From: Acidobacteria bacterium AB60
GTDB lineage: Bacteria; Acidobacteriota; Terriglobia; Terriglobales; Acidobacteriaceae
DNA length: 64,000 bases
Assembly: GCA_008682415.1 (NCBI GenBank)
Contig: VANK01000014.1
Location: 62,001-126,000 of the forward strand
Direction of reading: 5' to 3'
This document shows positions 43,913 to 53,048 of the stretch, in pieces. The first letter of the stretch is position 1. Every line of letters begins with the position of its first letter. The notes under the pieces were generated by a model. That model made no database searches and was not told the DNA's origin. It saw nothing but the letters and a program-made list of their open reading frames with translations. The translations under genes and the position numbers were made by a program.

Positions 43913-45358
43913 ATGTTTCACAAACCAGCGAAGAACCCCGTCACCCGGCGCGAGGCACTACGGACCATGGGGTGCGGTTTTGGTTACCTCAGCCTGGCAA
44001 GCTTGGTCGGCCAGTCATTGGCTCGTGCTGAGAGTTCGCGTGATCGGCCGTCCTGGATGATCACAGACAAGCCCAAAGCCAAGCACGTCATCTTTCTCTT
44101 TATGAATGGCGGCTTGTCGCAGGTTGATAGCTTCGATCCTAAACCCATGCTTGAGAAGTATCACGGCCAGCCCATGCCGGGAGGCGACCTGCAGCACGAG
44201 CGCAAAACCGGCAACTTGATGAAATCGCCGTTCAATTTCAAGAGATACGGGAAGAGCGGCATTGAAGTGAGCGACATCTTCCCGCACCTTGCCGAATGTG
44301 TCGATGATATGTGCTTCGTGCGGTCTGTGTACACGGAGATTCCTAACCATGAGCCGGCATTGCTCATGATGAATACCGGCGCTAACTTTTCCGGCCGGCC
44401 TTCGATGGGAGCGTGGCTGACTTACGGTCTGGGGAGCACAAACAAGAACCTTCCCGGGTTTGTTGTTCTTTGTCCCGAGGTGCCCACAACCGTAGGTCCA
44501 CCCCTTTGGACCTCCGCATTTCTTTCACCTGTCCATCAGGGAACGTACGTTTCCGACGCTGTCTCCAAGTCCGAATTCGATCCGCAGAAATTGATTGCGA
44601 ATATCCACAACGAACGGTTCGACCTGAACCAGCAGCGCAAGGAGATCGATCTCGTGAAGCAGCTCGACGAGTTGAATATGAACTCGTCCCCTGCGAACGC
44701 GCATGATCCCCAGCTTGAGGCGACCATTGGGGCAATGGAAACGGCGTATCGCATGCAGACGGAGGCGCCCGACGTCTTTGATGTGCGCAAGGAGACTGAG
44801 GCCGTGATAAAGATGTATGGCGAGGGCAGCACAGCTCGCGGATGCCTGACCGCAGCGCGCCTGATTGAGAAAGGTGTGCGTATGGTGCAGGTCTACTACG
44901 CCAAGGGCGATCCGTGGGACCATCACTTCGACATCGAGATGCACCGCAAGACAGCCCGCGACTCCGATCAGCCTTTCGCGGCGCTGATTAAGGATCTGAA
45001 GGCACGCGGACTGTTTGATGAGACCATCATCGTGGCAGGATCGGAGTTTGGGCGCACGCCGGTTGTCGAAGTGGGTAGCGGCTTTATGGGCGGACAGACC
45101 CACAATGGCCGCGATCACAATCCGCACGGCTTTACCATGTGGCTTGCCGGGGGCGGGTTCAAGCGTGGCTTTTCCTATGGGGCTACGGACGATTTCGGCT
45201 GGAAGGCCGTGGAGAATCCGGTCCACGTGCACGACATACACGCCACAATTCTCTACCAACTCGGTATCGACCACACCAAGTTGACGTATCACTACAGCGG
45301 CCGCGACTACCGCCTTACCGATCTCGCAGGCAACGTGATTCACGATCTCATCGCCTGA
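43913..45358 (+). CDS. DUF1501 protein with Tat signal
   Basis: This 481-residue protein begins with a twin-arginine signal: RR at residues 12-13 (TRREALRTMGCGFGYLSLAS). The body has an alkaline-phosphatase/sulfatase-like fold of the DUF1501 family: HVIFLFMNGGLSQVDSFDPK, GRPSMGAWLTYGLGSTN, TIIVAGSEFGRTPVVE and GGQTHNGRDHNPHGFTMWLAG, plus VHVHDIHATILYQLGIDH. DUF1501 proteins nearly always accompany PSCyt/PSD1 proteins, as here, 31 bases downstream. Tat export implies folding or cofactor loading in the cytoplasm. Enzyme activity is not established for the family; hydrolysis of a sulfate or phosphate ester is a fold-based guess. Confidence 0.93.
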   Translation: MFHKPAKNPVTRREALRTMGCGFGYLSLASLVGQSLARAESSRDRPSWMITDKPKAKHVIFLFMNGGLSQVDSFDPKPMLEKYHGQPMPGGDLQHERKTGNLMKSPFNFKRYGKSGIEVSDIFPHLAECVDDMCFVRSVYTEIPNHEPALLMMNTGANFSGRPSMGAWLTYGLGSTNKNLPGFVVLCPEVPTTVGPPLWTSAFLSPVHQGTYVSDAVSKSEFDPQKLIANIHNERFDLNQQRKEIDLVKQLDELNMNSSPANAHDPQLEATIGAMETAYRMQTEAPDVFDVRKETEAVIKMYGEGSTARGCLTAARLIEKGVRMVQVYYAKGDPWDHHFDIEMHRKTARDSDQPFAALIKDLKARGLFDETIIVAGSEFGRTPVVEVGSGFMGGQTHNGRDHNPHGFTMWLAGGGFKRGFSYGATDDFGWKAVENPVHVHDIHATILYQLGIDHTKLTYHYSGRDYRLTDLAGNVIHDLIA

Positions 45359-45430
45359 TCAACGATTCGCGCATCGTCTGAATGTCGCGCCTTTTTCGGT
45401 GCGACAGCGTGCATCGAAAGAGGACTCGCC

Positions 45431-46444
45431 ATGGCTCGAATCTCGTCGCTGCTGCTGGCTATTTTCCTGGTCACAGTTGCTGCTGATGCTCAGTTTCCCC
45501 AGCCTGATGGCGGCGATCTCGAGCCCGGCGCACTGCCGGCGGCGTGGACGACCGGCGGGCCGAAGTGCATGGAGGTCCCCGAATGGCAGGTGCATGAGTA
45601 CAACCCGAATCTATTTATTCTCCGGCAGTCTGGCTGCACTGATGCCGAGATGCCATTCTTGTATCTCTTTTTCGGTAAAGACCGCGGACTGTTGTGGGAC
45701 ACCGGCTCCCGCAGAGGAAATCTTGCACCTGCGCTTCAGCATGTGGTGCATGACTGGCTTGAACGGAATCATCGCGACCAAATCACATTAATCGTGACCC
45801 ATTCGCACTCCCATGAAGATCACGTGTTCGGTGACGCGGCGGTGCAAGGAATACGCGATCCGGCCATCAATATCCAGTTCGTCGCTCCAACAGTGAAGGC
45901 GGCTTCCGCATTCTTCGGAATCGAGAACTGGCCTTCAACGCCGGGCCAGGTGGATCTGGGGCAGCGCCAGTTGAATATCATTCCGGTCCCTGGCCACGAT
46001 GACTACGCGATTGCGCTGTACGACCGACGCACCGGTGTCCTTTTGACGGGAGATAATCTTTACCCGGGACGCCTCTATGTGAAGGACTTCGCCATGTTTA
46101 AGGCCAGCACAGAGCGGTTGATTGCCTTCCTCACCGGCAAGCCAGTCGCGCACATCCTGGGTAATCACATTGAGCAAACCCAAACGCCGTTCAAAGATTT
46201 CCCTATCGGTTCCATCTACCATCCCAACGAACATTGCCTAGAACTGACTGTCGGCACACTGCTTGAACTAGAAGACGGCCTTAAGTCGATGCAAGGTGCG
46301 CCGCGAAGACTGGCAACCCGTGACTTCACCATCTGGCCCGTGGATCCGAAAGAACACGGCCTCGGACCGCAGATGGACCAGATCTTCAAAGAGACGCAGG
46401 CGGAGCAGATTCCAAATAAATGGAACCAGCCCGCACACCGATGA
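45431..46444 (+). CDS. Exported MBL-fold metallo-hydrolase
   Basis: This 337-residue protein has a signal peptide (MARISSLLLAIFLVTVAADA) and the metallo-beta-lactamase fold. The zinc motif is H126-x-H128-x-D130-H131 in THSHSHEDHVFGD; a further His lies in VPGHDDYAIALYD, Asp in TGDNLYPGR and His in ILGNHIEQT. Such proteins hydrolyse diverse substrates: lactams, lactones, thioesters, phosphodiesters. The substrate is unknown here. It is 72 bases after the DUF1501 gene on the same strand and periplasmic, so it may process the compound taken up by the locus (inference). Confidence 0.92.
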   Translation: MARISSLLLAIFLVTVAADAQFPQPDGGDLEPGALPAAWTTGGPKCMEVPEWQVHEYNPNLFILRQSGCTDAEMPFLYLFFGKDRGLLWDTGSRRGNLAPALQHVVHDWLERNHRDQITLIVTHSHSHEDHVFGDAAVQGIRDPAINIQFVAPTVKAASAFFGIENWPSTPGQVDLGQRQLNIIPVPGHDDYAIALYDRRTGVLLTGDNLYPGRLYVKDFAMFKASTERLIAFLTGKPVAHILGNHIEQTQTPFKDFPIGSIYHPNEHCLELTVGTLLELEDGLKSMQGAPRRLATRDFTIWPVDPKEHGLGPQMDQIFKETQAEQIPNKWNQPAHR

Positions 46445-46793
46445 CTGCGCGTTACAGCGACACATCTGAGAGTCAACCGCTGCGCTGAAGGCGGGGGTAT
46501 GCCTATTCCTTGCTTGGGGAGATAACAACCAATTTTCGGCGATATCGATTTTCTTTATCTTTATGGAGTCCCCATAGGCGTGATGCAAGCCTTGCTTTAA
46601 GGCCCCTACTGTCCTCCCCTTCGACCTGACATGAAGGGCTGAAGTACCACTGCTCGCGCCACACGGTAATCGGCCAATCTCGTCCTAGAACGTCGTTCTG
46701 ATCCGGACGACAGAGACCTCATCATCCCCAACTGATCGATCCGCTTGTAACGGAACAGTAGAACTGCATCGCTACATCATTGGAGGCCAATCC
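46445..46793. other. 349-base intergenic region before the second TonB receptor
   Basis: No gene or strong hairpin was seen. A GGAGG ribosome site lies just before 46794. The A/T-rich stretch around 46530-46565 is the likeliest promoter area. A separate promoter for the receptor gene is possible, given the gap. Confidence 0.4.
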
Positions 46794-49700
46794 ATGAAGC
46801 ACCTTCGTCTCTTCATCTTTGCATTCGCGGCCTATAGCCTGGCCATGTTTCCATGCGGTGCGCAAACTGCTCTGACATCCTTGCGCGGGACCGTCAGCGA
46901 CCAATCCGGGGCAGTACTTGCCGGCGCGCATGTCACGATTAGTAATCCTGACACGGGATTTACCGCGGTGCGCATTGCAGATGGGCACGGCGACTACGCG
47001 TTTGAACAGATCACGCCAGGTAAATACATAGTCCAGACACAAGCTGACGGCTTCTCTGTCCAAAGACAATCCATCGAGCTCCTTGTCAATCAGGCTCGCA
47101 CAGACGATTTCAAGTTGTCGGTCAAAGCTACGAACGTTGATGTCGAAGTGGACAGCACGACCGCCGGATTAAACACCTCCGACGCAACCATTGGTACCCC
47201 GTTCGACACGATTGAAATTCAGACCTTGCCGTTTGAAGGCAATAATGTGTTGGACCTGCTCAGCCTCCAGGCGGGGGTGCTATTTCTCGGCGATAAGTCG
47301 ACAAGTCAGCAGGACAATGACAGCCGCAGCGGCGCCGTTGACGGTGCTCGCTCCGACCAAAGCAACGTCACGCTCGATGGCCTTGACGATAACGACCAAA
47401 ACAAGGGTTACGCCTTCAGTGGTGTCTTGCGTTCCACCCGTGATTCTGTGGAAGAATTCCGTGTTGTGACCACCAACTCGAACGCGGATGCCGGTCGATC
47501 CTCGGGCGCCCAGGTATCACTGGTAACCCGAAGCGGAACGAACCGGTATCACGGCAGCCTCTACGAGTACTATCGCCCCACCAACACTGTCGCAAATGAT
47601 TGGTTCAACAAGCAGGCCGAAATTGGTTCAAGCGCGCCGAACACTCCCCCTAAATTTCTGCGCAATACATTTGGTGGCTCTCTCGGCGCTCCCATCAAGA
47701 AGGACAAGCTCTTCTATTTCGTTGCCTACGAAGGTCAGCGCACTGCGGAATCCCAGCAGGTGACACAGGAAGTTCCCATGACGAGCTTTCGTAATGGCAA
47801 TCTCACGTATCTCAACGAGGGCGGCTCCGCGACGGTTCTCGATCCGGCGCAGATCGCCTCCATGGACCCCAATTGTTCCTCTCTGGGAAGTTGTCCCCAA
47901 GGTCCTGGTGTCGATCCGGCCGCTCAGGCCTACTACGCGAAGCTTCCGCAGCCAAACGGCACACAGCTCAGCGACGGATACAACCTGGCTTCCTACACCT
48001 TTGCCTCACCAAACCCGATCAACCTCAACACTGTCCTTGCAAAGTTCGATTTCGTTCCAAGCTCGAGGCATCGCCTGTTTCTGCGTGCCAACCTGCAAGA
48101 TGACCATGCGATCGGCCCCGAGCAGTTCCCTGGCGCCCGGGCAAACTATCGCATGACCGACGATTCAAAGGGCATCGCCGCAGGCGATGTCTGGACCATC
48201 ACGCCGAACATAGTCAACAACCTGCGCTACGGTCTCGTACATCAGAGCTTCGCGCAGCGCGGAATCACAAATGGGCCTTACGTCTCGTTCCGCGATATCG
48301 CTACGATTACGGGAACCGGCTTTACTTCAGCGTCCATCTCGGTTCCGACGCACAACGTGGTCGACGACCTTACCTGGGTCAAAGGCGCCCATACCTTTCA
48401 ATTTGGCGGGAACTACAGGTTAGTCCTCAATAATCGCTCGTCGGATGCCACGCTCTATAACCATGCCACCGTAAGTTACACCAACCTGGGGATCGGCGCC
48501 ATTGCAGGAACGGGCTCCAGCCTCGATGCCGACGCGTTCGGGTTCGATAAGATCTCGAGCAATTACCAGGCAGCATATAACAATGCCGTCGCAGACCTCG
48601 TCGGGATGATCACTTTTGCAACGGAGTTCTACAACAACAAATACAGCAACGGCCAGCTTTCTGCATTGCCTGCCGGCCAGTGGGTCAACCACAAATACCT
48701 CACAAACGAACTCGAATATTATGCTCAGGACGCATGGAAGATGCGACCCAACCTGACGCTGACCGTTGGTCTTCGCCACACACTTTTACAGGTTCCCTAC
48801 GAGCGCAACGGCCAGGAAGTCGTGCCCACTGTGAACATGGGTAAGTGGCTCGACAGACGCTGGGCTGCAGCAAAGCAGGGTGAACTCGTGCAACCTCAAT
48901 TCGGATTTATCCAGGGCGGACGCGCCAACGGCAAGGCCGGTTTCTGGAACATGGACAAACTGGACCTGAGTCCCCGTATCGCCCTTGCATACTCACCCAA
49001 TCAAAAGACCAGTGTTCGTCTTGGATTTGGTCTCTACTTTGATCACTTCGGCCAGGGCATAGTCGACTCCTTCGATCAGAACGGTGAATTTGGCCTGGTC
49101 ACCAGCAATCAAGCTCCGGTGGGAGCTACCAACGCCGATACGGCGCCGCGCTTCGCATCCGAAACCACTATTCCAACCAACATCATTCCGTCAATAAATG
49201 TGACCGGTGCCACACCGGTCATTCCAGGCAACAACTTGTCGCTGGCCTGGGGAGCCGACCAAAGCATCAAGACTCCGTATTCTTATGCCTTCAACTTTGG
49301 AATTCAGCACCAGGTCAGCAAGAGCCTCGTCGCCGAAGCGACGTACACCGGGCGGTTGGGCCGGCGACTGCTACAGATGCGTGACGTCACCGAGCCCATT
49401 GACCTGGCCAATCCGCAGAGTGGCGCTGACTACTTCGCTGCCGATGCAGCCATCGACAAGTTGAATGATGCCGGAACCCCAACAGCCAATGTGCCCAAGA
49501 TCCCATACTGGGAAAACGTGTTCCCCTGGATGGCAGGAAATGGTCTCACAGCAACACAGGCCGTCTATAACCTCTACTTCGGTGCATCCCCTGGTCCGGC
49601 CGCCGGATTTCGAGGCAACGAGGCCTCTGCGCTCTTCCTGCTCGACACGCCGGGAAGCTTAGGCGGGGGCTCCCAGGACTGCTCGAGCAACAACGCTTGC

Positions 49701-50552
49701 TTCCGCTACTTCAATCCCCAGTACTCGTCGCTGTACGCGTGGTCGTCAATGGGGACCAGCAGCTACCATGGTGTCCAAGTGGCGCTCCACCAGCAAACAA
49801 TGCACGGCGTGCAATTCGATGCCTATTACACGTTCTCCAAGTCACTCGACCTTGGATCGGATGCTGAACGCAACGGCACTGCTCAGGCGACCACATCTAC
49901 GGCAACCGGATCGCCTTACTTCAGTCAGATCATCAACGTTTATAACCCCAAGGGAAATCGTGGTCCTTCCGACTTCGACGTTCGCCATGCCATTTCCATC
50001 AACGCCCTTGGCGCGCTCCCGTTCGGCCGCGGCAAGCTCATCGGTCGCAACGCGAACCGTCTTGTCGATACTTTCATTGGCGGATGGAATCTGACGGGCC
50101 TGACACACTGGACAAGCGGACTGCCGTTCAGTTCGATCGATGGCCTGGGATGGAATACCGACTGGGCCGACCAGAGCTGGACGGTTTCAACGGGTCCAAT
50201 CTCCTCCGGCGGTCACGGACATGACAGCGGTGGGCAGCCGAATGCTTTCAAAAGTCAGAACATCGCAATCAACACGCTCAGGCCACCCTACGCCGGCGAG
50301 ACGGGCCAGCGAAATGCCTATCGTGGAGACGGCTACTTCAGCATCGACTCTGGTCTTTCGAAAGTGATTGCCATAGCAGAACATCAACAGATGAAGTTCG
50401 CTGCCGAGGCATTCAACACAACTAACTCGGTGCGCTTCGATCCCGCCAGTATCTCCAACAATGCGTACGGCAATCCAAGCAGCTATGGGCGATATACTGC
50501 GTTGCTTACGCAAGGCAGACGTATGCAGTTGTCCCTGCACTACACCTTTTAG
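46794..50552 (+). CDS. Oar-like TonB-dependent outer membrane receptor (second copy)
   Basis: This 1252-residue protein has a signal peptide (HLRLFIFAFAAYSLAMFPCG), then a carboxypeptidase-regulatory-like domain (LRGTVSDQSGAVLAGAHVTI; GDYAFEQITPGKYIVQTQ). A plug-like region follows (LDGLDDNDQNKGYAFSGVLR; SLVTRSGTNRYHGSLYEYYR) and a long beta-barrel ending in QLSLHYTF. It differs clearly from the first receptor, so it is a paralogue rather than a recent duplicate. It should bring a large or scarce substrate across the outer membrane with TonB energy. It follows the MBL hydrolase and may serve the nitrogen-compound locus, but the 349-base gap leaves room for independent control. Confidence 0.93.
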   Translation: MKHLRLFIFAFAAYSLAMFPCGAQTALTSLRGTVSDQSGAVLAGAHVTISNPDTGFTAVRIADGHGDYAFEQITPGKYIVQTQADGFSVQRQSIELLVNQARTDDFKLSVKATNVDVEVDSTTAGLNTSDATIGTPFDTIEIQTLPFEGNNVLDLLSLQAGVLFLGDKSTSQQDNDSRSGAVDGARSDQSNVTLDGLDDNDQNKGYAFSGVLRSTRDSVEEFRVVTTNSNADAGRSSGAQVSLVTRSGTNRYHGSLYEYYRPTNTVANDWFNKQAEIGSSAPNTPPKFLRNTFGGSLGAPIKKDKLFYFVAYEGQRTAESQQVTQEVPMTSFRNGNLTYLNEGGSATVLDPAQIASMDPNCSSLGSCPQGPGVDPAAQAYYAKLPQPNGTQLSDGYNLASYTFASPNPINLNTVLAKFDFVPSSRHRLFLRANLQDDHAIGPEQFPGARANYRMTDDSKGIAAGDVWTITPNIVNNLRYGLVHQSFAQRGITNGPYVSFRDIATITGTGFTSASISVPTHNVVDDLTWVKGAHTFQFGGNYRLVLNNRSSDATLYNHATVSYTNLGIGAIAGTGSSLDADAFGFDKISSNYQAAYNNAVADLVGMITFATEFYNNKYSNGQLSALPAGQWVNHKYLTNELEYYAQDAWKMRPNLTLTVGLRHTLLQVPYERNGQEVVPTVNMGKWLDRRWAAAKQGELVQPQFGFIQGGRANGKAGFWNMDKLDLSPRIALAYSPNQKTSVRLGFGLYFDHFGQGIVDSFDQNGEFGLVTSNQAPVGATNADTAPRFASETTIPTNIIPSINVTGATPVIPGNNLSLAWGADQSIKTPYSYAFNFGIQHQVSKSLVAEATYTGRLGRRLLQMRDVTEPIDLANPQSGADYFAADAAIDKLNDAGTPTANVPKIPYWENVFPWMAGNGLTATQAVYNLYFGASPGPAAGFRGNEASALFLLDTPGSLGGGSQDCSSNNACFRYFNPQYSSLYAWSSMGTSSYHGVQVALHQQTMHGVQFDAYYTFSKSLDLGSDAERNGTAQATTSTATGSPYFSQIINVYNPKGNRGPSDFDVRHAISINALGALPFGRGKLIGRNANRLVDTFIGGWNLTGLTHWTSGLPFSSIDGLGWNTDWADQSWTVSTGPISSGGHGHDSGGQPNAFKSQNIAINTLRPPYAGETGQRNAYRGDGYFSIDSGLSKVIAIAEHQQMKFAAEAFNTTNSVRFDPASISNNAYGNPSSYGRYTALLTQGRRMQLSLHYTF

Positions 50553-50571
50553 TAATCAATAATGGACGAGA

Positions 50572-50594
50572 GAGCCGGCGCTCATCGCCGGCTC
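50572..50594 (+). terminator. Hairpin terminator after the second TonB receptor gene
   Basis: GAGCCGGCG (50572-50580) and CGCCGGCTC (50586-50594) form a perfect 9-bp stem with a 5-base loop, 19 bases after the stop codon. No T run follows. Confidence 0.6.
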
Positions 50595-50905
50595 CGCATT
50601 GATGGAAGAACTCGATACCTCGTACGGAGAACTGGTGGGAGATTCCCCCTGCTGCTTTATAGAAGACGCGCGCGGACAGAGGACTCCGACACAGCCAACT
50701 GCGCTTGGCTTGCTTCCGCAGCGGTCAGATTTCGGCGATTAAGGTTCCGAGTGCTGAATTATTCAGGCCTTTGCATCGACATTTTCACGGAATGCATCCT
50801 GTGGAAATAACAGTGCGGCGGTATGGGCCACTTACAGCCGAAGACCGCCGCGCGCGTTGCGTCGGGAAGTATCGCCTAGAGTTCATTGGAGCCCCATAAA
50901 AAGAA

Positions 50906-50932
50906 CCCCCTTTCCCGGTTTGAGAAAGGGGG
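50906..50932 (-). terminator. Candidate intrinsic terminator reading on the minus strand
   Basis: CCCCCTTTC (50906-50914) and GAAAGGGGG (50924-50932) form a perfect 9-bp stem with a 9-base loop. On the minus strand the stem is followed by TTCTTTTTATGG, a T-rich tail. No annotated minus-strand gene ends here, so it may mark a lost gene or an unannotated small RNA. Confidence 0.45.
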
Positions 50933-52296
50933 AGGAAGGTCACAGGAGCAAACCCTTAGGAATGTGCTCGCGTGACAGCGGCAGAGCCGCAACTGAAACG
51001 GAATCTTCGCTGCATATCGGTTCTCTTTACGCTAACTCTCCGCGCGGGCGCGATCATCATCAGCCGCTGTACCTTCACGTCCAACCGAGTCTTCGAACTT
51101 CGATGGGGCTCGACGACGGGTTCTTCACAATTTCCTCGCGCGGGCGTTCGATCCATTGTGCGAAACTCTCGCTGCGGGCTCTCGCGGCGACGCGAACCCA
51201 TCCAATACGAATGTTCCTCTCGGGTACCCTGGTCCATTTAGTACTCGAGCATCTTTTTAGTCGGGCAACTATCATTTAGCTTGGGCCAAGACAGCGATAA
51301 GAACGGGCTTCCAGCTCCGTCCGCCGTCATCGGAATACGACTCCGTACAGCGGTGACTCTCAGGCGTGAGTTCGGACCATACTCCGCGAACCAGAATGGA
51401 GATCTGTTTTAAGCACATCGGCCCCGGCAGCGATGACCGAGAAGAACAAAGGGCATTGGAGACCGCACATAGCCACTAAGGCTGTCCATTCTTGGAGCGA
51501 CGTTTTGTATCCTCCGCTGAGATCTCTGGCTTCAGCGCCTATAAAAGTACAGAAGCCTCAAAGGCTTTCTTGCGAGATGCGAAACCGTGGAGACAACCGC
51601 AGAACAGACATTGCGTAGAGAGTGTCCACACGGACTAGGTCTTTTTGCGCAGAGCCTGACGAAGCGTTCGCACATCATCGAGACATGAGCTCATGCAGGC
51701 CATCTACTCAAGAAAGCTCGTATCTGTTCGTTTCGGAAGAGTACGGATGATCCAGGCCCTCCATCGCCCTTCGATCGGCATAATGATAGGCTTGCATCTC
51801 TATTCCTCCTTTCATTAGGCAGATCGGTAACAACCGCCGAAGCCCCCAACAGTGACGCGCCTCCATTTTGATAACGGCACACAACTCCGATCACTTAGGA
51901 GAAGTTGTCGGGATTTCGCGAGAGCTTGTGCACCATCGCTCCCGCTATTCCGCCGTCCCACCTGGCGCTCAGCTCGGTCCTTGATCCTTTCGAGCTGATT
52001 TCCCCAGAATGCAGACAAGATTCTGGAGACATTATGGTCAATGTCATTACAGTTGCACTTCGGCTCTTCCATGTAGTTGCACCTCCGACCACTTAACTCC
52101 CCCAAGCGTGCTGCCATGGCTTGGAAATTGATGAACGTAGGATCCGCGCCGTCGTGCGACTCCCAGGTAACTTGGGGTCCAGATCGCACAATCGGCCATT
52201 TTGTAAAATGCCCGCCGACGAATCGTAGAAATTACTACTCCGACCTCTCACGCTGGCCCGGGCGAACGTCGTACGCTCTCGTCCGACTAACATCTG

Positions 52297-52938
52297 CTAA
52301 GCGTGGATGATCGGCATCTTACCGACGTAATCGTCCTTCGTTAGTTGCTCGACCATAAACGCAGCGACATCCGCCCTTGCAATTCTCAGGCCCAGCCGAA
52401 CAGTGAGACTCATGTCGGTCAGAACCGTGAGTTTCTCTGCCTTCGCTTTATTGGTGAACGACATCGGGCGGACAATAATCCACTCGCATCCACTCTTCTC
52501 GATTAGGGAGTCGGCCACAGCGGCATCGTTGTACATATGATTCAGAAGAAGCGGCATAACGATTCTCCCAAACAGGAACGACGAACGCTTGACGAATGTC
52601 TTACTTGAACCAACTCCGGCGGCGTCAAGCCAAACCAGTCTACGAACCTGCCGTTTCCTCATCCCACTTACCACATTCCCTGCAACATCGGCGCGGAGTG
52701 TGGTTTTCTTATTCGTGCGAGCACCAAGTGTGCTTAACACTGCGTCTTGTCCTGCGAGAGCAGCCTCTAGATCTCCCATATTCGTCGGTGTCCCTTGAAT
52801 CACAGTAAGCCGCGGATGCTGCAACTGGATCGCTCCTGCGTTTCGTACCAGCGCGGTGACCTCATGGTTCGATTTCAAGAGTTCAACGATCACGATTTGT
52901 CCGACGGCGCCGTTCGCTCCAAGCACCAATACGTTCAT
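52297..52938 (-). CDS. NAD(P)-binding oxidoreductase, atypical SDR/NmrA type
   Basis: This 213-residue protein has an N-terminal Rossmann motif, LGANGAVGQIV, with VTALVRN after the second strand, AVLSTLGA and a WIIVRP block near residue 155. These are the marks of the atypical short-chain dehydrogenase group (SDR_a5/NmrA-like), which often binds NAD(P) as a sensor or reduces small carbonyls or flavins. The usual Tyr-x3-Lys catalytic pair is not evident. The ATG at 52938 follows GGAGGAG. It lies 110 bases after the GH3 gene on the same strand. A distant paralogue is at 63073-63699. Confidence 0.9.
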   Translation of the reverse strand: MNVLVLGANGAVGQIVIVELLKSNHEVTALVRNAGAIQLQHPRLTVIQGTPTNMGDLEAALAGQDAVLSTLGARTNKKTTLRADVAGNVVSGMRKRQVRRLVWLDAAGVGSSKTFVKRSSFLFGRIVMPLLLNHMYNDAAVADSLIEKSGCEWIIVRPMSFTNKAKAEKLTVLTDMSLTVRLGLRIARADVAAFMVEQLTKDDYVGKMPIIHA

Positions 52939-53048
52939 GCGTCTCCTCCATCTCTGCTATGTTGAGAGTCCGGTCCGTAACGGCAGCGAACATGAACTGG
53001 CGGTTCACGATATCCGTGATTCAGCCATCGGTGGCCGATCATTGATGA

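Larger units (their letters stand above)
50553..52296. other. 1.74-kb gene-poor region
   Basis: Only short frames occur here, none with recognisable motifs, ribosome sites of note or codon patterns like the neighbours. It contains two hairpins (50572-50594 and 50906-50932). It may be decayed coding DNA; the composition changes along it but no parent gene could be recognised. No RNA gene was identified. Confidence 0.6.

Noticed and set aside
50905..51300. Possible decayed integrase on the minus strand
   Set aside because: Short frames looked basic and Arg-rich but carried no recombinase active-site pattern.
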